Shown: one piece after another, positions 23,821 through 31,334 of the stretch
Layout of the letters: each line of letters begins with the position of its first letter
Position numbering within the stretch: position 1 is the stretch's first letter
NCBI GenBank assembly: GCA_902623185.1
Contig: CACNSW010000017.1
Coordinates: forward strand, 1-37,567
Length of the DNA stretch: 37,567 bases
Direction of reading: 5' to 3'
Source: an uncultured SAR116 cluster alpha proteobacterium
GTDB lineage: Bacteria; Pseudomonadota; Alphaproteobacteria; Puniceispirillales; Puniceispirillaceae
Translations under genes and position numbers: made by a program
Notes under the pieces: generated by a model
What the model was told of the DNA's origin: nothing
Database searches by the model: none
Seen by the model: only the letters and a program-made list of their open reading frames with translations

Positions 23821-24900
23821 TTAGAGCCGGTCTCCATTGCGATCAAACATGTAGATTTTTTCACTATCAAAGGACAACCCTATAAGCCTACCAATCTGAA
23901 ACTCAGCATCTGGCTTGACACGAGCAGTGACCATATCGTCAAACCCGCAGTCAATGTATACAAATTGTTCTGATCCCAGATATTCGTTTAAAACAACTTT
24001 TCCACTAATATGTCCCTTATCTTCAGGGCATAACGCAATGTTTTCAGGTCTAATACCGAGGCAAACTATCGCGCTAGATGGAGATGACAAATGTTTGGCA
24101 TTGGTAACCCTTCTAAGCTCCTTATTCTCAGCAAAGCTTGTAAAAACAATCTTGCCGGTTTTTTCTGTGCAAGGAAGTAAGTTCATTTTAGGACTCCCAA
24201 TAAACTCGGCAACGAACCGGCTATTTGGGTTGTTATAAAGCTCTCTTGGACTACCAGCCTGGATGACACGCCCCTCCTCGAGCACAACAATTCTGTCAGC
24301 GAGGGTCATTGCTTCAACCTGGTCATGAGTCACGTAGATAGTAGTAATACCAAGCTGAGCATGAAGACGCGAGATTTCCAAGCGCATGTTCACCCGCAAA
24401 GCAGCATCCAAATTAGATAGCGGTTCATCAAACAAAAAGCCGACTGGTTCTCTTACTATTGCGCGGCCAATAGCAACGCGCTGACGCTGGCCACCTGACA
24501 ATTGTTTTGGTAATCGGCCTAGCAAGTTTTCTACCTTTAAGATACCCGCCACACTGTTAACGCGTTTCCTGATTTCAGTCTGAGGTATGCCAGCAGTTTT
24601 CAGTGCAAACCCGATGTTCTCAGCCACATTCATGTGCGGATAGAGCGCATAAGATTGAAAAACCATGGCTAGTCCACGCTCAGAAGGTACAGCCCCAGTT
24701 ACATCATTATCACCGATAGTCAATGAACCCTTACTAGCATCTTCGAGTCCGGCAATAATACGAAGTAAAGTCGATTTGCCACATCCCGATGGTCCCACAA
24801 AAACCACAAATTCACCATCTTCAATAGAGAGATCAATACCTTTAATGACTTGCAAATCACCAAACCATTTTTCAACACCGCTCAGTTGTATCGATGCCAT
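23821..24900 (-). CDS. Carbohydrate ABC transporter ATP-binding protein (MalK/UgpC type)
   Basis: A 359-residue sugar-type ABC ATPase. Walker A GPSGCGKSTLLRIIAGLED, Q-loop MVFQSYALYPHMNV, signature LSGGQRQRVAIGRAIVRE, Walker B GFLFDEPLSNLDAALR and switch His YVTHDQVEAMTLADR are intact. A C-terminal TOBE region (LGIRPENIAL and GSEQFVYIDCG) follows, as in MalK, UgpC and related carbohydrate importers. The start is ATG 24900, preceded by GAGGGTAAT; the longer frame upstream overlaps the neighbouring gene and is unlikely. It is the last gene of the operon, 10 bases after the glycosidase gene, and should energise the two permeases upstream. Confidence 0.95.
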   Translation of the reverse strand: MASIQLSGVEKWFGDLQVIKGIDLSIEDGEFVVFVGPSGCGKSTLLRIIAGLEDASKGSLTIGDNDVTGAVPSERGLAMVFQSYALYPHMNVAENIGFALKTAGIPQTEIRKRVNSVAGILKVENLLGRLPKQLSGGQRQRVAIGRAIVREPVGFLFDEPLSNLDAALRVNMRLEISRLHAQLGITTIYVTHDQVEAMTLADRIVVLEEGRVIQAGSPRELYNNPNSRFVAEFIGSPKMNLLPCTEKTGKIVFTSFAENKELRRVTNAKHLSSPSSAIVCLGIRPENIALCPEDKGHISGKVVLNEYLGSEQFVYIDCGFDDMVTARVKPDAEFQIGRLIGLSFDSEKIYMFDRNGDRL

Positions 24901-24910
24901 CGTATTACCC

Positions 24911-26200
24911 TCACACACATGCCACAATCGATGTCGCGATTTCGGTTTTGTTAAGATCGAGATAAATGGCAGCGGTCCATGAAAAATCCATCCCTCCGAG
25001 CCCATCACCTTCACGTGGATCAAAATATTCAGCCATTCCGTGTTCATTAATCAGATTGATTGTGTCATTGCGCACTCGGGCTGCCAAATCAGCAAGCCCA
25101 GCATCCTCAAGCCCGCTTATCACCATATAGTTCATTATAGCCCAGACAGGACCTCGCCAGTACCGTTGTGACTCAAAAGCTTTGTGTTCGGGGTCCCAAC
25201 TAGGCATTCCAAAAGTACAAGCGTCCAAAATACGCCGACAATGCGTCTCCATGCTCTTTCGCTGTTCGACTGAACCAACATCAGCAAAAAAGCTAAGCAT
25301 TGAAGCGTTACTGATTGCGTCACTGAACTGACCAGTTCGCAAGTCACGGGCACAATAACCATCAACAAGGTCATTCCACAAAAAGTCTGAGCCGGCCTCA
25401 ACCCGCTCAACCCAACCTTTTATCTCATCGACGGCTAAATCCATTTTGAAGTGCTTCGCCATAGCCAGTAAATCACGGTTTGCTCGAAGGAAAATGAATT
25501 GTACCCCTGGGTCAGCCATCAAGAACGGGCCATCAGCATAAATGGTTTGGCTATCCCAACCACATTCACGCCCAAAATTAATTATCGTAATAAATCGGTC
25601 ATATTGCTCTTGAGTGGGCCGCTGATTGCTATCAACATGCGAGGTGTCACGCCTAGCATACCTTTCTAAATTATCCGGCACCAAGATATTCTGCATACCG
25701 ACATCCCAGTCAGGACAGTTGTCACGACCTGACTCCCATGGATGGATAATGCCAATTACACCATTTTTTTCAGGGTCACGGGCGTTACTGAACCATCGGT
25801 GGTATGCCATTAGCTTTGGAAAAACTTCTACAGCTTTTCGGCTGTCATATTCAGTGCCCATTTGAACAATCCGCCAGATAATGCTGGCCAGCACTGGTGG
25901 TTGTGAATGTCCACTTGATGGAGGCTCTGTATTTGTACTCCAGATTGTTGGCCCTGGAAAATAATCTGGGTCATTGTGACGGAAAACAATATGCGGGATC
26001 ATTCCATCTTGCCATTGCGCGTCAAAAAGGGCATTAATTTCTAGCCATGCGCGCCATTTATTAAAATGCCATATACCCAGCGCAGTAAAAACGGAGTCCC
26101 AATTCCATTGATATGGGTAAAGGCGATTTGTGGGTACCGTGTACCCCCCCCGATCATTCATTTTAATAATAGCGATTGCTTCTTGGATTCTTTTTGACAT
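24911..26200 (-). CDS. GH63-type glycosidase, glucosylglycerate/mannosylglycerate hydrolase-like
   Basis: A 429-residue cytosolic (alpha/alpha)6-barrel protein without signal peptide. YPYQWNWDSVFTALGIWHFN near residue 30, HNDPDYFPGPTIW, HPWESGRDNCPDWDVGM (Asp160 is the expected general acid), SQRYWRGPVWAIMNYM and HGMAEYFDP (Glu391 as base) reproduce the short GH63 group that includes bacterial glucosylglycerate and mannosylglycerate hydrolases. These enzymes split the compatible solutes glucosyl- or mannosylglycerate into sugar and glycerate. Other alpha-glycosides are possible. Being embedded in an importer operon, four bases after the MalG-type gene, implies it acts on the imported compound. 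Start ATG 26198-26200; its ribosome site is weak. Confidence 0.72.
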   Translation of the reverse strand: MSKRIQEAIAIIKMNDRGGYTVPTNRLYPYQWNWDSVFTALGIWHFNKWRAWLEINALFDAQWQDGMIPHIVFRHNDPDYFPGPTIWSTNTEPPSSGHSQPPVLASIIWRIVQMGTEYDSRKAVEVFPKLMAYHRWFSNARDPEKNGVIGIIHPWESGRDNCPDWDVGMQNILVPDNLERYARRDTSHVDSNQRPTQEQYDRFITIINFGRECGWDSQTIYADGPFLMADPGVQFIFLRANRDLLAMAKHFKMDLAVDEIKGWVERVEAGSDFLWNDLVDGYCARDLRTGQFSDAISNASMLSFFADVGSVEQRKSMETHCRRILDACTFGMPSWDPEHKAFESQRYWRGPVWAIMNYMVISGLEDAGLADLAARVRNDTINLINEHGMAEYFDPREGDGLGGMDFSWTAAIYLDLNKTEIATSIVACV

Positions 26201-26204
26201 CGTG

Positions 26205-27434
26205 TTAACCCTTCACGCTTCCAGCTGTTAACCCAGACACAAAGAATCTCTCAAACCAAAGGAAAAGGAATAATACAGGGGCCGTTGCGATGACCGCACC
26301 CGCCATGAGATGCTGACGCGGCACTTCAGAAGAGTTTAGAGAAACAATACCTCGCGAAAGGGTAAAAAGCTTCACATCATCGAGAAACATGAAAGCAAAC
26401 AAAAACTCGTTCCACGCTATCATGAAGACATAAAGCGCAACAGATGCAATTGCCGGCATAGACAATGGCATTGCAATGCGTGTGATGATCTGTAAACGAG
26501 ACAGCCCATCCATTAATCCGGCATCATCCAAATCTGATGGTAGACCGGCAAAATATCCACGTAACATATAAACAGCCACAGGGATTGTTGTTGCCGGATA
26601 CACAATACATAGGGCAAAAAGTGAATTGCGCATGCCAAGTTGGCTGAAAATGGCATATAGCGGTATAACGAGAATAATGGCTGGAATCAGATATATAAGA
26701 AGAATCGAACCAGACAGCCAATAGCGCCCTGGAAAACGTAATTTAGCTACTGCATAGGCCCCTGGTACCGAAAATAACAACGTGATGATTACAGTCGCAA
26801 CGGAGACCAATGCTGAATTCATCAGCAGCGTCATAAAGCCATAATCAGTAAAAAGCTCTATGTATGAGCGCAGCAGCTTTGTCACGCCAAGACTATAATC
26901 AATCGAGAAGTCGAGCGGATTGATAAGTAGGCTTTGCTGACTCTTGAGGCTGGTCATTACCATCACATAGAATGGCACTGCAACTATAAGCACGAACATT
27001 ATCAGCCCTATTCCCCAAAACAACCGCAGGTAGAATTCTTCAATTGCGTAGCGCCCCATAAATCCAACTTTGGCAGGCCCGACTGTTTTTTCAATGGTCA
27101 ACCAGCCTCCTACCGACGCCAATAATAGCAGCAGCAAACGTTGCCACGTGGGCAGAAGACCTCCTGAGTCAAATGGCGTGCCAAGTGAAAAACTGAATAG
27201 CAGGAAGGCGACCAAAATGATGCCAATCATCCTACGATTACATAACGTTGTCGGCCGCTGCAATGCGGCAAACACTCCTGCTACAAGACCGGATAATGCA
27301 GCTGGGCCAAGAGCTAAAGTCAAGGCTGCACCCGTCGCAAGGATGGCCATAATAGTCAACAACAAATGCCATAGAGCGACCCAGACAAAGCCTGTCAATG
27401 CACTAGCAAAAAATCCTGTCATCCAGAACTTCAT
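26205..27434 (-). CDS. Carbohydrate ABC permease, MalG type, with extra N-terminal membrane domain
   Basis: A 409-residue inner-membrane permease. Residues from about 135 on are a standard MalG-type protein: YLRLFWGIGLIMFVLIVAVP, VMTSLKSQQSLLI, helices up to IPLYAIFSQLGMRNSL, and the EAA loop DLDDAGLMDGLSRLQIITRI followed by PLSMPAIASVALYVF and WNEFLFAFMFL. The preceding ~130 residues add about four hydrophobic helices (LWHLLLTIMAILATGAALTL and others), not present in E. coli MalG. Their role is unknown. Its start codon overlaps the stop of the MalF-type gene as ATGA, so translation is coupled. It forms the translocation channel with that protein. Confidence 0.9.
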   Translation of the reverse strand: MKFWMTGFFASALTGFVWVALWHLLLTIMAILATGAALTLALGPAALSGLVAGVFAALQRPTTLCNRRMIGIILVAFLLFSFSLGTPFDSGGLLPTWQRLLLLLLASVGGWLTIEKTVGPAKVGFMGRYAIEEFYLRLFWGIGLIMFVLIVAVPFYVMVMTSLKSQQSLLINPLDFSIDYSLGVTKLLRSYIELFTDYGFMTLLMNSALVSVATVIITLLFSVPGAYAVAKLRFPGRYWLSGSILLIYLIPAIILVIPLYAIFSQLGMRNSLFALCIVYPATTIPVAVYMLRGYFAGLPSDLDDAGLMDGLSRLQIITRIAMPLSMPAIASVALYVFMIAWNEFLFAFMFLDDVKLFTLSRGIVSLNSSEVPRQHLMAGAVIATAPVLFLFLWFERFFVSGLTAGSVKG

Positions 27435-28726
27435 CAGGCGGCATCCTTTGGTGAGAAGCGGATAAAAATGATGGAGAAAATCAGTAGAAAGACAAAAATC
27501 ACGACCGCCACAGCCGCACCTGCCCCAAGATTGGAAATAGCAAAAGCTTGTTCATAAACATTCACTGTAAGGGTGCGTGTACCGGCATTACCACCGGTCA
27601 ATAGGAAAATATCGTCAAACTTGTTGAAGGTCCAGATGAAGCGTAGCAAAAAAAGTACAGCCAAAATACCGGCAATAAACGGCAGCGACAATGACCAGAA
27701 TTGCTGGAACGGTGTAGCCCCGTCCATTTTTGCTGCTTCGTATATATCCGTTGGTATTGACTGCATGCGCGCCAGAATGAACAGGAATGACAGGGGAAAG
27801 TAACGCCATATCTCAAACATTATCACCATACTAAGTGCTACAGGAAATTCTATTGTCAGACCAAATATGTTGATGTCGACTTTACGCTGGCCAAAAAAAT
27901 TGATAGGCCCTTCGACAATGCCAATCTGTGACAGCATAGTATTCACTACACCGGAGAATGGATCGAATAACACTACCCAGGAAAACGCAACGGCGATAAC
28001 TGGTGCAACATAAGGGAATAGAAGCAATCCGCGGATTATCGACCTGCCAGGAAATTTTTTTAACATAATCTGAGCCGCAAACAGACCAAACAATAATGCA
28101 CCTGCAGTGCCAAAAACGGTATAATAGATTGACGTCCTCAGCACATCCCAGAATTCTGCGGCAGAAAATACTTTCTTATAGTTCTCTAGGGTAAATTCAA
28201 ATGATGTCATTATATTTTGCGTTATGAAGAGCGTCTTTGGCTTGCTGGCTTTTAAGATATCCTTGTTGACCAATAGTGGGTCTTTAACTACAGCTTCAAT
28301 GTTTAGTCTGCCTCTAGCCTTTGCATTCAAGTCACCTAGTTTGCAGACGATGGTACGCTGACTTCCTTCGGATGTGATTTCACATGCCGGATCCATTACG
28401 GTAATCAAAAATCCGTCGGGAACTTTGTCGCGAAACGACGCTTCAGTGAGAGGATATTTTAAAGAGGAATTGCGAAACCGATATTCGATCTTAAAAATAT
28501 CACCAGGCGAATTGACAGTCCCGCGGAGTGTTTCTTTGATAATCAATGATGGCGGGCGCAAATCTCCCAATGTTACGGGTTTGAAGGAAATCCAAAAATT
28601 TGCAACCAAAGGCAACAGAACGATTCCCAGAACCAGAATAAATGTTGGGAATAATAACAAAAAAGCCAACCGTTTTTCGCGACGGGCCAGGTTTCCATTA
28701 AAGTCTGATCTGGGTGTTCGTGCCAT
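27434..28726 (-). CDS. Carbohydrate ABC permease, MalF type, with an Ig/DUF11-like periplasmic insert
   Basis: A 430-residue permease starting at ATG 28726 (MARTPRSD). The first helix (FLLLFPTFILVLGIVLLPLV) is followed at residues ~58-155 by an insert that breaks the normal link between FxSF and the ENY motif. It looks like a DUF11/Ig-like repeat: SPGDIFKIEYRFRNSS, DKVPDGFLITVMDPACEI, TIVCKLGDLNAKARGRL, with Cys115 and Cys128 possibly bonded. Then FTLENYKKVFSAAEFWDVLR resumes the usual fold. The EAA loop is TDIYEAAKMDGATPFQQFWS. E. coli MalF also has an Ig-like periplasmic P2 loop, but at another place. The SBP gene is 71 bases upstream; the MalG-type gene overlaps its stop. Confidence 0.88.
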   Translation of the reverse strand: MARTPRSDFNGNLARREKRLAFLLLFPTFILVLGIVLLPLVANFWISFKPVTLGDLRPPSLIIKETLRGTVNSPGDIFKIEYRFRNSSLKYPLTEASFRDKVPDGFLITVMDPACEITSEGSQRTIVCKLGDLNAKARGRLNIEAVVKDPLLVNKDILKASKPKTLFITQNIMTSFEFTLENYKKVFSAAEFWDVLRTSIYYTVFGTAGALLFGLFAAQIMLKKFPGRSIIRGLLLFPYVAPVIAVAFSWVVLFDPFSGVVNTMLSQIGIVEGPINFFGQRKVDINIFGLTIEFPVALSMVIMFEIWRYFPLSFLFILARMQSIPTDIYEAAKMDGATPFQQFWSLSLPFIAGILAVLFLLRFIWTFNKFDDIFLLTGGNAGTRTLTVNVYEQAFAISNLGAGAAVAVVIFVFLLIFSIIFIRFSPKDAA

Positions 28727-28763
28727 ATTTCTTTTTGGAACCGGGGATATGTCAGGAGGTAGC

Positions 28764-28787
28764 GGGCAGCTACCAAAGAAGCTGCCC
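28764..28787 (-). other. Stem-loop between the binding-protein and permease genes
   Basis: GGGCAGCT and AGCTGCCC form an 8-bp stem around an 8-base loop, 10 bases after the SBP stop on the transcribed strand. No U-run follows. It is positioned to protect the upstream binding-protein mRNA, a role known for hairpins between malE-like and malF-like genes. Confidence 0.6.
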
Positions 28788-28797
28788 ACAAATTTGT

Positions 28798-30141
28798 TTA
28801 CTCAATGGATGCCAGTTCAGCATTCATCTTAGCCACAGCATCGGACGAACTAATCTCGTCATCAATATACTGGCGAACAATCCTGTTTATTGCCTGCGAA
28901 TTGATAATCTTAGAGGCAAGTGAGAGTTGACCTTCCTTCACTCCCCATCGGTCAGCAGTTTCTAGACCGCCAACAATGCTTTTAATCATCGCAGGGGCAT
29001 AAAGCTCGGACAATGGTGCTTTACGATCAACACCAACCGGTAGCTTTGACCATGCTTTGACATAACGCGCAGTATCGGTAGGCTCACCGCGGCGTACAGG
29101 GAACTTGCCCTCTGGCGCAATTGACAATGTGCTGGTGTAACCATCTTTCATGGAATAAGTTACAAACTCAGCTGCCACATCAGTGTTGGCATCGCTGGTA
29201 ATCCCAAAGTAGCGAATATCAGCCCATGCAGCCCCAGATACGTTCGACGGGCCGCCAAAGGTTGTCACTATGCCAGTCTTCGAAGCGAGTTCGGGTGAGG
29301 TTGGATCATCATTAATGGTTGGCGGAGCCGAGTCCCGCAAGCCGGCCAACTCGTCTAGGATGAAGGGTGACCAGATGATCATAGCTGCGTTACCAGCGAA
29401 ATATGTTTCGCGTGATTGCTTCCAAAACAATTCACCTGGAGGCGAAGCCTTGGAAATTTTCTTGTAGAAATCAAGAACTTCTGTTGTGGACGCTACGTCG
29501 AATGGCGCAAATCCGTCAGCATTGACCGGTGAAACACCATTAGCCAGAAACACATGTTCCAAAACCTGACTCATAAAGTTCTCATCAACTTTGTTGGGCG
29601 CCACAAAACCATACATTGATGGCGGGTTGTGAAGCGCATCGACAGCGGCTTCAATTGCGGCATAGCTAGTTGGTGCGGCAAGACCTGCAGCGTCAAATAG
29701 ATCCTTGCGGTAAACAACCATCTGAGTCCATCCATCTACAGGAACCGCAGCGGTCATCCCATCGAATTGCGCCATGGCAATGGCGCCAGGCGCAAACGTG
29801 TTTTTTTGTAGTGTGTCAACTACATCGTCATTGGCCTCTACGTCAAGAATACCGGCCTCTGCCCATGGAAGAACATACTGTATTGTATGGTAAATTACGT
29901 CAGGGAGATCACCAGCGGCAAATGCAGCCGTTGTCCGCGTACCTAGATCTTTTTCCTCGACTGGTATAACTTCAACTGTATGTCCGGTCCGTTTGTTGAA
30001 GTCAGCAGCCATGGCTTCCTGTTTAGCAAGGCGTTCTGGTTGGTTTTCCGTGGTCCAGAACCTAATTGTGTCGGCATGTGCCACACTGGCAACCATCACA
30101 GTGACGATTACAGAAGCAGCAGCCAAATAGAGCTTTTTCAT
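28798..30141 (-). CDS. Extracellular carbohydrate-binding protein (family 1 SBP)
   Basis: A 447-residue periplasmic binding protein with signal peptide (MKKLYLAAASVIVTVMVASV, cleavage after AHA). The mature start TIRFWTTENQPERLAKQEAM and the motif FNKRTGHTVEVIPVEEKDLG are typical of MalE/UgpB-like proteins; TFAPGAIAMAQFDGMTAAVP and the GWTQMVVYRKDLFDAAGL hinge region follow. ATG 30141 sits behind a strong GGAGGAGAGG; the five extra codons upstream from a TTG are unlikely. It would deliver the LacI-locus substrate to the two permeases. The 39-base gap after lacI suggests one operon. The ligand is unknown; a glycosylglycerate is suggested only by the glycosidase downstream. Confidence 0.93.
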   Translation of the reverse strand: MKKLYLAAASVIVTVMVASVAHADTIRFWTTENQPERLAKQEAMAADFNKRTGHTVEVIPVEEKDLGTRTTAAFAAGDLPDVIYHTIQYVLPWAEAGILDVEANDDVVDTLQKNTFAPGAIAMAQFDGMTAAVPVDGWTQMVVYRKDLFDAAGLAAPTSYAAIEAAVDALHNPPSMYGFVAPNKVDENFMSQVLEHVFLANGVSPVNADGFAPFDVASTTEVLDFYKKISKASPPGELFWKQSRETYFAGNAAMIIWSPFILDELAGLRDSAPPTINDDPTSPELASKTGIVTTFGGPSNVSGAAWADIRYFGITSDANTDVAAEFVTYSMKDGYTSTLSIAPEGKFPVRRGEPTDTARYVKAWSKLPVGVDRKAPLSELYAPAMIKSIVGGLETADRWGVKEGQLSLASKIINSQAINRIVRQYIDDEISSSDAVAKMNAELASIE

Positions 30142-30180
30142 TTTCCTCTCCTCCAAATGTTGTGTTTTATTCTGTCAAGA

Positions 30181-31218
30181 TCACGACAGATGCTTCGGCC
30201 AACCCGACACGGGAGGGTTGTCCGTTCCTCGCCGCACCAACGCTGCGCGGTAGAGTTTTTGATGATCGTATGGGGAATCCCCATTCTCAACCATATTAAT
30301 GACAATTTCGACCAGTTGCTGTCCTGCAGATTGAAGCGGCTGTTTCATTGTTGATAAAGGGGGTTCAAGCCACTTGCCGATTTCAAGCCCGTCATATCCG
30401 ATAACAGAAACTTCACGGCCTGGCACCAAACCGCAATCACGGAGGGCACGCATTGCGCCGATAGCAACATGGTCTGAAATGCAGCAAACAGCCGTCGGAG
30501 GCTCAGCCAGCATAAGAAGACGTTGCATCGCGGCAGCGCCGCCAGCATAACTGATTTCAGCTTTTTGATGCATATCTGGATCGATTTCAATACCGGCATT
30601 CACGAGTGCATTACGCCAGCCATTCTCACGTTGAACTACGAAATTAAAGTTCTCACCTCCTCCAATATGAGCTATTCTACGATGGCCAATCGTAATAAAA
30701 TGCTCTGTCATATCAGCAAAAGCAGTAGCATTGTCCACGTCAATCCAAGCAGCCGTTTCACTGTCCAATGACCGGCCGTGCGAGACGAAGGGAATTTCCA
30801 ACTCTCGCAAAATTTCGAAACGGGCATCATGGGTAAGTGTTCGCGAAACGATCAGTCCACTAACGTGACGCGTGCGCGAAATTCTATAAAACATCTCTAT
30901 TTCTTCTTCGGCGCTATTTGGCATCAGCACCGACAAATCCCATCCTCTCGAATTAAGTGTTTCAGCCATTCCAGCCATCAATTCAACAAGGAAAGACGCA
31001 TTATACTGACCGTCGGCACGCGGCATGACGTAAGCTATGGTGTCGGCCTTACCAGAAGCTAAACGGCGTGCATGAGCATTTGGAGCATAGCCAAGATCTA
31101 TGGCCGCCCTGCGGACCAACGCCTTGGTATTTGCGGAGATGTCCTGATAATCATTTAAGGCGCGTGACACCGTGCTTTCTGAAAGGTTAAGTCGCTGCGC
31201 GATTGTATTTAGTTTCAT
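30181..31218 (-). CDS. LacI-family transcriptional regulator
   Basis: A 345-residue repressor. The N-terminal HTH is MKLNTIAQRLNLSESTVSRA with hinge LGYAPNAHARRLASGKADTI, and the ligand-binding domain has the standard LacI layout, including HFITIGHRRIAHIGG, AVCCISDHVAIGAMRAL and SVIGYDGLEIGKWLEPPLST. It heads the transport and glycosidase genes on the minus strand, with a divergent glycosyltransferase-like gene on the other side. Two CGAAA-4-TTTCG palindromes in the intergenic region are fitting operators. It probably represses both directions and is relieved by the imported sugar or a breakdown product. Confidence 0.95.
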   Translation of the reverse strand: MKLNTIAQRLNLSESTVSRALNDYQDISANTKALVRRAAIDLGYAPNAHARRLASGKADTIAYVMPRADGQYNASFLVELMAGMAETLNSRGWDLSVLMPNSAEEEIEMFYRISRTRHVSGLIVSRTLTHDARFEILRELEIPFVSHGRSLDSETAAWIDVDNATAFADMTEHFITIGHRRIAHIGGGENFNFVVQRENGWRNALVNAGIEIDPDMHQKAEISYAGGAAAMQRLLMLAEPPTAVCCISDHVAIGAMRALRDCGLVPGREVSVIGYDGLEIGKWLEPPLSTMKQPLQSAGQQLVEIVINMVENGDSPYDHQKLYRAALVRRGTDNPPVSGWPKHLS

Positions 31219-31241
31219 ATTTCCCCCACCATTAAGCCTTG

Positions 31242-31257
31242 TCGAAAGCTATTTCGA
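31242..31257. promoter_or_regulatory. LacI-type operator 1
   Basis: TCGAAAGCTATTTCGA has 6-bp arms and shares the CGAAA-4-TTTCG architecture of the second site. Its centre lacks the CG pair preferred by LacI-type proteins, so it is the weaker site. Centres of the two sites are 22 bp apart, about two helix turns, placing bound dimers on one face. Confidence 0.6.
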
Positions 31258-31261
31258 AGTC

Positions 31262-31281
31262 AACCGAAATCGCTTTCGGTT
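31262..31281. promoter_or_regulatory. LacI-type operator 2
   Basis: AACCGAAATCGCTTTCGGTT has 8-bp arms and the core GAAANCGNTTTC, the textbook LacI-family dyad with central CG. It lies 44 bp before the lacI ATG and 53 bp before the glycosyltransferase-like ATG, so a bound repressor could shut both promoters. Confidence 0.8.
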
Positions 31282-31334
31282 CTGTTCGATATGCCTTAGC
31301 GTATTGTTCTTTAAGCCGAAAGGGTGGCCAATCA

